Of a DNA stretch of 64,000 nt, positions 1-9,728 are shown in pieces. The notes under the pieces are model-generated. The model made no database searches. It saw only the letters and a list, made by a program, of their open reading frames with translations, and had not been told where the DNA came from. The translations under genes were made by a program, and so were the position numbers. This stretch comes from PALSA-693 sp963729695 (GTDB taxonomy: Bacteria; Actinomycetota; Acidimicrobiia; Acidimicrobiales; Palsa-688), in NCBI GenBank assembly GCA_963729695.1, contig CAVSOT010000007.1, positions 1,364,001 to 1,428,000 on the forward strand. Reading direction: 5' to 3'. The first letter of the stretch is position 1. Each line of letters begins with the position of its first letter.

Positions 1-42
1 TTTGGGGCCGGCGGGACGCGACCGTGGCGGCTGAGTCGGGAG

Positions 43-258
43 GTGTCGGTGGCCGGTGAGTTCGAGGACATCCGGCGCCGCTTGCAGGCCATCTCCGAGG
101 AGCTGGCCGACCTGGCCATGGACCGCCTCCGGGAATCCATCGACGCCGGCGGGGTGGAGTTGCCGGTGGACGAGCGTCGTTTGACCAGGGCCCGCCGGGC
201 AGTCGAACGGGCTGCTGCGATTCTGGCCGAGCCGGACGACCCCGACCGCTTCGAGTAA
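43..258 (+). CDS. Small hypothetical protein (71 aa)
   Basis: A 71-residue, charged, probably helical protein starting at a GTG and ending in an acidic tail (EPDDPDRFE). It contains a leucine-rich stretch (IRRRLQAISEELADLAMDRL) that could form a short coiled coil. No signal peptide or membrane segment is visible and I do not recognise the family. It points away from the minus-strand redox operon that begins about 500 bases downstream. Its real 5' context lies outside the window. Codon use fits a real high-GC gene, but the short length leaves doubt. Confidence 0.5.
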   Translation: MSVAGEFEDIRRRLQAISEELADLAMDRLRESIDAGGVELPVDERRLTRARRAVERAAAILAEPDDPDRFE

Positions 259-348
259 CCGACCGCCGGCGGGCGGCGGGGCGGGAGCCGGCGGGAGGCG
301 GCGGGCGGCGGTTCGGCAACCGGTCTTGTTTTGAGTGGTCGTTGGACG

Positions 349-395
349 ACAAATGGACATCTGTGCAGCCTCAGGCTGCTTGGATGTCCATTTGT
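349..395. repeat. Perfect palindromic hairpin element
   Basis: Arms ACAAATGGACATC (349-361) and GATGTCCATTTGT (383-395) are perfect 13-bp reverse complements. Inside them a second stem GCAGCC/GGCTGC (365-370 and 374-379) closes a three-base TCA loop. The base composition is much more AT-rich than the surroundings. There is no T-tract, so it is not a standard terminator. It looks like a REP-type or small mobile palindromic element. Confidence 0.75.
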
Positions 396-441
396 GGCGG
401 CGGGGCCGCGGTCAGGGCGTGTCGGGCGTGTCGGGCCCGGC

Positions 442-671
442 CGGGCCGGCACTCCACCCGCCCGGGCCGGCACTCCACCCGCCCGGGCCGGCACTCCACC
501 CGCCCGGGCCGGCACTCCACCCGCCCGGGCCGGCACTCCAACCCGCCCGGGCCGGCACTCCACCCGCCCGGGCCGGCACTCCACCCGCCCGGGCCGGCAC
601 TCCACCCGTCCGGGCCGGCACTCCACCCGTCCGGGCCGGCACTCCACCCGTCCGGGCCGGCACTGCACCGG
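442..671. repeat. 21-bp tandem repeat, ten copies plus a partial
   Basis: Ten head-to-tail copies of a 21-bp unit beginning CGGGCCGGCACTCCACCCG run from 442 to 652, followed by a degenerate partial copy to about 671. Copy five (526-547) has one extra A, and copies eight to ten carry a C-to-T change near the unit end. The graded variants suggest recent slippage or unequal crossing-over. There are no spacers, so this is not a CRISPR array. Confidence 0.85.
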
Positions 672-756
672 ACCGGCGAGCCGCGGATTCGCCGGGCCCG
701 AGCCTCGCGACTCGTTCCCGCGACAGCGACGATGCCCCCTCATGGACCGGGGACGC

Positions 757-1729
757 CTACTCGGCGTCGCGCCCGACCGGACTGTGGTAGCCGTACCTGG
801 CCAGGTAGTCCAGCAATTCGGTCGCCGCCCTTTTCGCATCGATCGGGGGGGTGATGCGGGGAGGTTCCCGCTCCACCAGGGCGCCGGTCAGTGCCAGCAC
901 CCGCTGCCGGGCGTCTCCTATGGGGGGTGCTATTGGCCGGGTTCGCGGCCGGTAGGGGCGCGGGTTGCCCGCGTGCACGCCGGCCCAAACCGGCTCAACC
1001 GTAGGCGCGGCCACGGTCGGAACGGGCTGCTCGGAGGCGGCCAGGATGGCAGGCAGCGAGCTGCGCCGGAGCCGGACACCGGCGGCCTCGACCGAACACA
1101 CCGACGGCCGAGTGATGCGCAGCCGCTGGCGCCAGCCACCGTCGAGGCGACGTTCCCCGATCGCCGCCTCCCCTTCGAAGCGCAACGACACCAGCCCAAG
1201 CGCTTGGCCCGCCCCGAGATGGTGGGCCAGCAGGGCGGGTACGGCAGCGGTTCCCGACCGCGCCGACCGATCGCCGCAGATCACGAGGGCCGGTCGACCG
1301 ATGCGGGAGATGGCACCGGCCAGCGCCGCGGCCGTCGCTTGGGGCGTCCCGACCAGGTCGGAGCCATCCAGCGTGATCGGTCCGGCCCGCGCCTCGACCG
1401 GTGTCTCCCGATCGGCCGGGATAGGCGACCCGCAGGGCGCGGGCGCCGACGGAGATAGCCGCCCGCAGCACCCCGTCGATGCCGGCCGGTCCGGCGGCCA
1501 CCGCCAGCACCCGCGCCCCCCAGGCGTCCCCGGCCCGGAGGGCGAGCTCGAGGGCGGCGGCGTCGGAGGCGGTCAGGTCGGCTCGGCGGGGATCGGCTCG
1601 CACCTCTCCGGTGAGCGGGTTGACCTCCGGGCGGAGGTCGGCAGGGGCCAGGCAGGCGACCACCAGCGGCGTCTCCCGGTCGTCGCGGCGGGGCGTCGCC
1701 GGGCCCGACGACGCGGTCCCGCTAGCCAC
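757..1729 (-). CDS. etfB: Electron transfer flavoprotein beta subunit (frameshifted)
   Basis: Beta subunit of an electron transfer flavoprotein, which with EtfA carries electrons from flavin dehydrogenases to the quinone pool. The N-terminal part contains the early ETF-beta pattern (KxNPxxG-like LRPEVNPLTGEVRADP, then DASALE-like SDAAALELAL). The frame breaks near 1420, and the shifted frame continues as TPVEARAGPITLDGSDLVG and then ALVICGDRSA, the usual ETF-beta continuation. It ends YHSPVGRDAE at 757. The GTG start at 1729 overlaps the end of fixX by eight bases, so it is the last gene of a translationally coupled operon. The single-base break is probably a sequencing or assembly indel. A mycofactocin-associated ETF beta is the likeliest subtype (inference from context). 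Confidence 0.75.
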
Positions 1730-2084
1730 GGCGGAACACCACGCCCTGACCGCCGTCGGGGTAGGTCCAGGTGAGCGCCCCTTCGTGGTTGCAGACCAGG
1801 TAGCAGGTGCCGCACTCGAAGCACTGCTCGTAGTTGAAGAGGATGCCTCCATCAGACGTCGGGGCGAACAGATTGGCGGGGCAGGCGGTGACGCACGCCT
1901 TGGTGGTGCAGGACCGGCACACGTCCGAGTCGACGGTGATGTGGGCCCGCTCGCCGACGCGGAACTCGACGGTGGCCATGCGCTCCTCGAACGACACCGC
2001 CGCCCACCGGTCGGTCCCGACCGGCTGCCCACTCCCGAGGGTCCGGCCACTCGCCACGGGGGCACCCTGGGCGACGTCGGTCAT
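1722..2084 (-). CDS. fixX: FixX-like ferredoxin
   Basis: Ferredoxin-like partner of ETF:quinone oxidoreductase. Two Cys clusters are visible: CRSCTTKACVTACP and CFECGTCYLVC, a FixX arrangement for Fe-S binding. At 120 aa it is longer than the usual ~95 aa because of an N-terminal extension; an internal ATG (MATVEFRVGE) matches the normal family start. Its ATG overlaps the stop of the upstream ETF-quinone oxidoreductase (ATGA at 2081-2084), which indicates translational coupling. The gene is intact, unlike its neighbours. Its product should pass electrons within the FixABCX-type module. Confidence 0.85.
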   Translation of the reverse strand: MTDVAQGAPVASGRTLGSGQPVGTDRWAAVSFEERMATVEFRVGERAHITVDSDVCRSCTTKACVTACPANLFAPTSDGGILFNYEQCFECGTCYLVCNHEGALTWTYPDGGQGVVFRRG

Positions 2085-3444
2085 CGGAACACCCGGATGG
2101 TCTCGAGGCCGTCCCGGGCCAGGTCCCGCCAGCGGACGCCGCTGGGCCTTGACGCGTCCGGACGAACAGCCGGGCCAGGCCGGGTTTGGGTTCGGGGTTC
2201 ACCACGGTGAAGACCTGCTCCGCCAGATCGCACATCAGCTGCGGGTACTGGCCCTGCATGCGCTCGGAGAGGACCAGGTGGGCGCGCGCGCGCAGACGCT
2301 TGTGGTCCTGCAGCACGAAGTTGGCTTCGAGGGTCGTCCGGTAGCTGGCCAGACCCGCCTGCGCTCACGTCCCCGGAAACGATGGCCGGCCGCGGCCGTC
2401 CGCCCGGCAGCCAGGCCCGAACCGATGGCGAAGTTGACGCCTTCCAGCCAGATCCCGGCGGCCAGCGTCATGCCGGCCGCGTCCCCCGCGACCAGCAGCC
2501 CGTCGACGGCCAGCGCCGGCATGGCGTCGTAGCCTCCCTCAGGGATGAGGTGGGCGGCGTACTCCTTCACCGTCGCCCCCTTGAGCGAGCGGGGCGATCG
2601 CGGGGTGGGCCTTGAAGTCGGCGATCAGATCTTCGGGCCGCACACCTGACGCCGCCAGCCCGGTGACCGACACCACCACGCCGACGCTGACGCTGTCGCG
2701 GTTGGTGTAGAGGAATCCGCCGCCCGGGATGCCCCGGGTGCAGCCGACCACCTCGATGTCGACTCCCTCTCCGGGCCCGACGCCGAAGCGCTCCTCGATG
2801 ACCTCGGCGGGCAGCGACAGCACCTCCTTGACCCCCAGGGTGTGATGGGCGGCGTCGGCGGCAGGCAGCAGGCCCGCCTCCTTGGCCAGGAAGGAGTTCA
2901 CGCCGTCGCAGGCGATCACCACCCGGGCGGGCAGATCGCCATCGGGCCGGTCCGTGCGGACACCGGCCACCCGTCCGGCGCGGTCGCGCAGCAGCCCGGT
3001 GGCCACGGTGGAAGTGATCAGCCGGGCACCGGCTGCCACCGCTTCTCCGGCCAGCCAGCTGTCGAAGTCGGCCCGATAGGTGGTCATCCCGTTGTAGGGG
3101 GCTTCGCCCCATGCCTGGGTGCGCAGGTCCACGGTCAGCGCCTGGGTGGGGGTCATCACCATGGTGGCGCGCCGCACCACCCAGCGCTGCACCGGGGCTC
3201 GCTCCCACCAGCGGGGCAGGACCTGATCGAGGACCCGCCCGTAGACCACCCCGCCGTAGACGTTCTTCGAGCCGGGGAAAGGCCCGCGCTCGAGCAGGAC
3301 CACGGAACGCCCGGCCCGGGCCAGGGCCAGCGCAGCGGCCGAACCGGCCGGACCGGCTCCGACCACGACCGCCTCGAACGGCTCGGACGGCTCCGACGGC
3401 TCGGTGGGCTCGGACGGCTCGGACGGCTCGGACGGCTCAGGCAT
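2081..3444 (-). CDS. fixC: ETF:quinone oxidoreductase, FixC family (frameshifted)
   Basis: Flavoprotein of the FixC/ETF-QO family that takes electrons from ETF and delivers them to quinone. The N-terminal dinucleotide-binding motif GAGPAGSAAALALARAG follows a low-complexity leader of repeated Ser-Glu-Pro. Further family segments are GSKNVYGGVVYGR, GVNSFLAKEAG and GDAAGMTLAAGIWLEGVNFA. The reading frame breaks near 2583, again near 2365-2395 and near 2155, yet the family sequence continues in the next frame each time, ending GLETIRVFR. That pattern points to base-calling or assembly indels more than old decay. The start overlaps the end of etfA by eight bases and the stop overlaps fixX. Confidence 0.75.
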
Positions 3445-4658
3445 GGTGCTCGGCGGGGGAAGTGGAGGCGAGCAAGTCCTCGAGCCCGGGTGGCACGTCC
3501 ACGCCGAGGTGGTCGGCCAGGTCGAGGAGCAGGTCGGGGGCGTCGGCGACCAGGCCGAGGTTCGCCATGGCGGTCATGGGGCAGGCCGGGTCGGTGTTGA
3601 CGCTGACCACGTGGCTGGGGGCTCCCAGCCCGCCGGTGTGCTGCGCCGCTCCGGAAACCCCAAAGGCCACGTAGAGGTCGGGGTCGATCGCCACCCCGGT
3701 CGTCCCGATCTGCCGCTCGGGCCCGGTCCACCCGGCATCGGTCGCGACTCGGGTGGCGCCCATCGACGCCCCCAGGGTGGCGGCGACGGCGGCGAGGAGC
3801 TGAAAAAGGGCTCGGGCCTGAGGCGTCGCTGGCGTTCCTGGGAACCAGCCCGGCGCCGCCGGCGAGCACCCGGGTGGCGTCGGCCAGATCCATGGTCGCC
3901 GGGTCCGGTTCGATCATGGCCAGCACCTCCGGGTCGGGTCCGCCCGGTGCCGCCGATGGGAGGTCCGCGGGGGTCTGCTGGGCACTCCATGGCAGATCGT
4001 TGGGCCCTACCACGGGGATGATCACCGGCTCAAAGATGTCGACCGGCGCAGCGCGCCCGCCCAGGGCCAGCGTGGCCACCACCGGGCGGCGGCATTCGAC
4101 GGGGACGACCACCTGGCCGTCGACCCGCAAGAGCTCGGCCCGGATCAGGCAGCCTGCGCTCCCGGCTGGCGCGGCCGATAGCGGCGCCCCACTCTCGCCA
4201 TCCCCGACCCGCTCCACCTTGGCGGGCCCACCCGCGGCGGCTTCCCACCCCACCTCGACCCCGACCTCCGCCTCGCCCTCGGCCTCGACCTCAGCCTCGA
4301 CCTCCGCCTCGACCTCCACCAGCACGGCCTCGGCGAGCAGCGGTCGCTCCATCTTCGCCGCCAGTCGGGGCGCCAGGTCCCTGCCGTCGGGCGATGCGGG
4401 CAGCAGCACCAGCGCCACCCCATCGAGCACCGGGGCCAAGAGGTCGCTCAACCGACCGGGCCCCGGGTCGAGCTCCAACGTCCAGACCTTGGCCGCGGCG
4501 GGCACGGCGACCGCCGCCGACGATGCGCCGGTGCCGACGAGGACCGCCAGCCCACCGGCCTCGGCCACCGCCTCTCCCGTACCGGCTGGAAGCCGCCCGT
4601 CGTGCACGACCACGACGGCGACTGCTGATCCGGCCGGTCGGTCGGTCGGTGTGGTCAT
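3437..4658 (-). CDS. etfA: Electron transfer flavoprotein alpha subunit (frameshifted)
   Basis: Alpha subunit of the ETF, carrying the FAD-binding C-terminal domain. The C-terminal part has the family's nucleotide-binding pattern: GWTGPERQIGTTGVAIDPDLYVAFGVSGA then HVVSVNTDPACPMTAMANLGLVAD. The N-terminal half starts MTTPTDRPAG and contains an unusual run of Val-Glu-Ala-Glu repeats (roughly 4255-4325). One frame break lies near 3795 at CCCTTTTT, where both frames read plausible ETF sequence. The ATG at 4658 overlaps the TGA of the upstream flavoprotein (ATGA). It works with EtfB at the end of the operon. Confidence 0.75.
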
Positions 4659-6655
4659 ATGGCGATCGCCACCCGATGGCCTTCGACCACCGCGGCGTGG
4701 GCGCGCCGGGGGGCGAGGCAGTCGCCGACGCGGTACACGGCGAACTCGCTGCCACGGAGCTCGTGCCACAGAGCGTCCTCGGGTTGCTGGTGAAGGGCGC
4801 AGACCACCCAGTCGCACGTTCGGTCCCGGTCCTCGCCCGTCGGGTGGTGCTGCAGGTGAAGCACCAGATGGGTGCCCGGCGTACTGGTCGGGTCGTCAGT
4901 CCCGGAGCTGGCGATCCCCAGCGGGACCAGGTCAGTGGCTTGCCGGATGCCCTTGGCGATGGGCCGAGCGTTCCACATCTCCAGGTCCAGGGTGATCCCC
5001 AGGTCCTGGCCGACGACCATGCCGTTGGTCACGATCTCGACCTGGCAGCCCCGGTCGGCCAGGAGCTCGGCCACGGACGTGGCCTGGTGGAACCCCAGCT
5101 CGTCGACGACCACCACGGTTCCGTCGAGGATCCGCACGTCCCTCCAGCACGTCGCGGACGTCTACCACCCTCGAGTGGTCGCCAGCCCACCACGGCCGAG
5201 CTGGCCGGGCGCCGGTCGCCAGCACCACGACGTCGGGCTTGGCGGCGCGGATCGAGGCGGCGTCCAGTTCGACGCCCGTGCGGATGGCCACTCCCAGCCG
5301 CCGGACGTCGGCCACGAGGTTGCGGGTGATGTCGAGCAGCTCGGCCCGGCTCGGCACGCTGGCCGCCGCCGCAATCTGCCCGCCCAGGCGCTGGGCCCGC
5401 TCGTAGAGCACGACATGGTGGCCCCGTTCGGTGGCGGTCACCGCGGCCTGCAGGCCCGCAGGCCCTCCGCCGACGACGATGACCTTGCGTCGGAACCCCG
5501 AGGCGGTCGTCGGGGGCCGGACCATCGCCTCCCGCCCGGTGCGGGGGTTCTCGATGCACCCCAGCCAGCGGTTGAGGCCCATCCGGCCCACGCACTCCTG
5601 GTTGCACGACAAGCAGGTGCGGATGTCGGCGGCATGTCCGGCCCGGGCTTTGGCCGCGAAGTCGGCGTCCGCGATTTGGCCCCGTACCACACCGACCAGG
5701 TCGCACGACCCGGCTTGCAGGGCCCGGTCCGCCTGCAGAGGATCCTTGAAGCGGCCCACGCCGACGACCGGCAGGCGTACCGCCTGGCGGATGGCGCTGG
5801 GGATGAACATGGCGTAGCCAGGTGGGATCTGCATGCTGGCTTCGATCATGTACAGCGTGGCCGTCGCCACCCCGATCGACGTGTTGATGTAATCGACCTG
5901 GCCGGTGGCCTCGACCAGGCGGGCCACCTCGACGGCGTCGCCGATGGTCGTGCCGCCTTCGATGAGCTCGTCGCCGCACAGGCGCACGCCGAGCGCGGCG
6001 CCCGGACCGATGGCCGCTCGCACCGCAGCCGACGATCTCCAGCAACAAGCGGGCCCGGTTCGCCAAGCTCCCGCCGTACCCGTCGGGGCGGTCGATTGGT
6101 GGCCGGGGAGAGGAAGCCCCGCACGATCGACGAGTGCGAGCATTGCAGCTCGACCCCGTCGAAACCGCCCTGCATGCAGTGTTGGGCGACCAGCGCGTAG
6201 CCGGCGACGATCTCGGCGATCTCGTGCGCCTCGACGGCCTTCGGTACCTCGCGAAAGAGCGGATCGGGTACCGGGCTCGGCGCCCAGACGGGGAGACGGG
6301 TGTACATGCTGGACGCCTGCCCGCCGTTGTGGTTGATCTGGGCCAGGATCGGCACGCCGTGGGCGTGCACCGCGTCGGTGATGCGCCGGTACCCGGGGAT
6401 GACCTCGGGCCGGAAACCGTGGATGAGCTTCTCGTAAGGCCAGTCGGTGGGGTGGGTCGAGTGCTCCTCGGTGATGATGAGCCCGGCACCGCCGGCGGCC
6501 CGGGCGGCGTAGTAGGCGGCGTGCTGCTCGCTCGGGAGCCCGTCCTCGGTGGCGTAGTTGGTCAGGTGGGCTGAGAAGACGATCCGGTTGGCCACGGTGA
6601 GCGGACCCACCCGTAAGGGCGTGAACAGGTGCCGGTAGTCGCTGCCGGCGCTCAT
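4655..6655 (-). CDS. OYE/FadH-type FMN-FAD-FeS oxidoreductase 2 (frameshifted)
   Basis: Multidomain flavoprotein of the old-yellow-enzyme/2,4-dienoyl-CoA reductase type: an FMN barrel (starts LFTPLRVGPLTVANRIVFSA), a four-Cys Fe-S motif (CLSCNQECVGRMGL then GCIENP) and a C-terminal FAD/NAD domain (VIVVGGGPAGLQAAVTA). The length, about 666 codons, matches the family. The frame breaks near 6095, 6020 and 5145 while family sequence continues. The protein resembles the class annotated in mycofactocin systems as FadH/OYE family oxidoreductase; this is family memory plus ETF context, since no mft biosynthesis gene is visible. Start and stop overlap both neighbours by four bases (ATGA). The substrate is unknown. 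Confidence 0.75.
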
Positions 6656-8667
6656 TCGATCACTCCCGCGGGGATGGGTGCTCGGGCGCTCTGGAGGGCG
6701 AGGGCAACGCGCCGACCTTCGAGAATGGCCTCGTGAACGGTGCGGGGCGCCACGCAGTCGCCGGCTCGCGGGATGCGCAGATCGCCGAGAGTTGGATACA
6801 GAGCCCGTCTTCAGGGAGGCGATGCCCGCAATCCACGACGACCGCTGCAGGGAGGGAGAACGGTTCGCCGGTCCACACGTCGATTCCGTGGACCTGCCCC
6901 TCGGCCACAGCCGTGAGGCGAGCGCGCAGCCGGCGGGCGACCCCGGCTCGCTGCAGCCGGACGTTGGCGTCCGCCAGGTCGCCCGTCCGGGCTAGCAGCG
7001 TCCCCGCCACCGGATCGCCGGTCACCAGCGTCACGGACACGTCCGTGGTTTCGGCCAGCCATTCTGCGATGCCCACCCCGACGGCGTCTCCCACCGGGTC
7101 GTCGATGACGACGGGGCCGCCGAGGCCGCTGCGTTCCCGCCCCGAGCAGGTTGAGCGCGTCGATGACCTCAGCCCGGGCCAGCATCGGGATAGCGATCGG
7201 GAAAAGGACGAGATCCCGTGGCCAGGACCACCTCCCATCCGTCCCGCCGGGCCGCCCGTACCGCGTCGGCGTCGATATCGCGGCCCACCTGCAATCTTCA
7301 CCCCGGCGCGGGCGCATTCGCTCTCGAGCCAGTCGGTGATGCGGCGGAGGCGTACCCGCCCGGGGCCCACCGCGGCCTGAGCCAGCGCCCCACCGAGCCG
7401 GTCGCTCCGTTCGGCGACCACGACCTGTCGGCCCTGCCCGGCCAGCACTCGGGCGCATTCCAGCCCGGCCGGCCCTCCACCCACGATCAGCACCGGTGGG
7501 AGGTCGACGCCGGCCGGGCCGCTGCCGTTGCCGATCCCGGCATCAAGCTCGAGGTCGGGGTCGGGGTCCGGGTCGGTCAGCTCGTGGCCGGACCTCGGGT
7601 CACCCACGCAGGTGACAAGGGGGTTGCGGTTGTCACGGACGCGGCACGTCTGATTGCACAGCAAGCAAGGGCGAATCCGGTCCGGGTGACCGGCCCGCAG
7701 CAGGCCAACCAACCGGGCGTCGGCAATCTGGGCCCGCGTCATCTCGACCAGGTCGGCGGTGCCGTCCGTGAGCGCCGCTTCGGCCATCTCGGCGTCCACC
7801 ACGCTGCCTTGCAGGACGACGGCTGTCCGCCCCGCGGCCGCGGCACGCATGGCGCGGCACAACTCGAGATTGGTGGCCGCCGGCGTGTGGCCGTCCGGGC
7901 GGTAGGCGCTGGGCGCGAAGGGCCCGGTGCGCACGACGGTCAGGAGGTCCACCGCCCCGGCCAGATCGGCCACCGCGGCCGCTCCCTGCTCGGGGGTGAT
8001 CCCGGCCCAGGGGGCGAGCTCGTCGCAGGAGAGCCGCAGGGCCAGGACCCGCCCAGACCCGATGGCTCCCCGCACTGCGGTCAGGATCTCTCTGGTGAGG
8101 CGCAACCGGTCTTCGCCGTAGCGGTCAGTGCGGAGGTTGGTCAGCCCCGAGTGGAATTGTCGCAGCAGGGAAAAGGCCCCGACGTCGATCTCGACCCCGT
8201 CGAGGCCCGCACGCGATGCCACCCGGGCGGCGGACGCGAAGGCGGCCACGACGGTTGCTATCCCTTCCTCGTCCAGTTCCGCCGGTGGCTCGCGTGACAC
8301 CACGTCTGCCACACCGCGACGGGGCCCACATGACGGACTGGGAGTAGGCGCTCGAACCCTGGCCACCGGCGTGGCCGAGGCCGGCAAGCACGAGAGTGCC
8401 GTACGGTTTGCAGGCTTCGGCGACGGCCCGCCATCCCGGTCCACACGCCTCGGCCAACGGCGCCCGCTCGTAGGGCCAGTCGTCGGCTGTCACGGAAGCC
8501 GGCTCCGTGATGAGCACGCCCGACCCTCCCGCCGCCCGCCGGGCGTAGTACGCCGTATGACGGTTGCTCAGGGCCCGGCCGCGACCGAGATTGGTTTCGT
8601 GTGGCCCGAACACCACGCGTGCGGGCGCTTCCCTTTCCCCGATGCGGGCGGTCTCGGTCAGTCGCAC
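6652..8667 (-). CDS. OYE/FadH-type FMN-FAD-FeS oxidoreductase 1 (frameshifted)
   Basis: Second multidomain flavoprotein of the same class. The barrel contains VVFGPHETNLG, HTAYYARRAAGGSGVLITE and GLGHAGGQGSSAYSQ. It is followed by the Fe-S motif CLLCNQTCRVRDNRNPLVTCVG and an FAD-binding PPVLIVGGGPAGLECARVL segment. The GTG start at 8667 overlaps the end of the LOG-family gene. The end is only recovered in a shifted frame (GDCVAPRTVHEAILEGRRVA then VIE), giving an ATGA overlap with the next gene. I count at least five frame breaks (near 8320, 7290, 7225, 7140 and 6800). The two paralogues differ in their barrel and probably act on different substrates or form a relay to the ETF. Confidence 0.72.
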
Positions 8668-9724
8668 GATCGAGGCAGGGCGCCGACGACGATGGGCGGG
8701 GGCGCGCTGGGGAGGGCGTTGAGGGCATCGATCAGCTCGCGCAACCGGGAGTACGAGATGCGGTCGAAGCGCAGCGCGACTCGAGGCCAGCTCGGGGAAG
8801 TCGTCGTTGCGTCGCTCCGCCGGAAGTGGTGCATCCAGGACCCGGATCGGACCGCGGATGGCGTCGGCGAAGCGGTCGGACAGGTCGACCGCCTCCAGTT
8901 CGGTCGGCCTCGACTCCAGTCGTATGACCAGGGTGTCGCCCACCCAGCGGAGTGAGTGGTAGTTGCGGTAGAAGCCGAGGATCTCCTCGGCTGCGTCCTC
9001 CACCCGCTCCACGATCCGGTACAGGGCCGACGTCGCCCGGGCTGACCAGATCCCGCGTCACCACCTCCTCAGCGAGGAAGCGCTCCCAACCCTTCCAGTA
9101 GCTGCTGCCCGGCATCTCCAGGAGCACCACCGGCGCCGGCTCGGCCTTCCCGGTTTGGATCAGGGTGAGCAGTTCGAACGCTTCGTCGAGGGTCCCGAAG
9201 CCTCCGGGCAGGACGGCATACCCGAACGATTCCTTGATGAGCAGGAGCTTGCGGGTGAAGAAGTACTTCATCGAGACCAGCTTGGGATCCGCAGCGATGA
9301 ATTGGTTAGCTCCCTGTTCGAAGGGCAGCCGGATGTTGATGCCAAAGGCGTGATCCGGCCCGGCCCCTTCGAGGCCGGCGGCCATGATGCCCGGACCTGC
9401 GCCTGTCACGGTGGACCACCCGTGCCGGGCCAAGAGGGCGGCCAGGTCGCGCGCTTGGGCGTAGAGCGGGTCGCTCGGCAACGTCCTGGCCGACCCGAAC
9501 ATGGTGACCTTGCGCACGTGACGGTACGGGGCGAAGACCTCGAACCCTTCGCACATCTCCTTCAGCGCCGCGTTGGCGATCTTCAGATCCAAGCGGTCCG
9601 TGCCGACGGCCGCCAGCCGGACGACGGTCTCGAGAATCTCCAGCAGCTGGTCCCGGTTGGCAGTGACGCCGATGGCGTCGAGGAGAGCGGTGAGCTGATC
9701 CCGGGGGATCTCGAGGTTGCTCAT
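8658..9724 (-). CDS. LOG-family (TIGR00730-type) Rossmann protein (frameshifted)
   Basis: Member of the LOG/lysine-decarboxylase-like Rossmann family; some members are nucleoside 5'-monophosphate phosphoribohydrolases. Family marks are VTMFGSARTLPSDP, TGAGPGIMAAGLEGA and PGGFGTLDEAFELLTLIQTGK. The C-terminal part is read in other frames after breaks near 9045 (continuing RVEDAAEEILGFYRNYHSLRWVG) and near 8775 (continuing FDRISYSRLRELIDALN), ending RSCD at 8658. It is longer than the simple LOG proteins, and the extra C-terminal domain is of unknown role. It starts four bases after pgl ends and overlaps the first OYE gene, so it links the pentose-phosphate genes to the redox operon. Confidence 0.72.
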
Positions 9725-9728
9725 CCGG

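Larger units (their letters stand above)
259..756. other. Intergenic region with hairpin and tandem repeat
   Basis: A 498-base gap between the small plus-strand gene and the 3' end of the minus-strand etfB. It holds a perfect long hairpin at 349-395 and a 21-bp tandem array at 442-671. Open frames run through the array in several phases only because the repeat unit is a multiple of three. I see no convincing gene here. Confidence 0.7.

Noticed and set aside
442..671. CRISPR array.
   Set aside because: Repeats are contiguous with no spacers and no cas gene is present.
331..1458. Long plus-strand frames across the 21-bp repeat and etfB.
   Set aside because: The repeat unit is a multiple of three, so all frames stay open; the rest is antisense to a recognised ETF beta gene.
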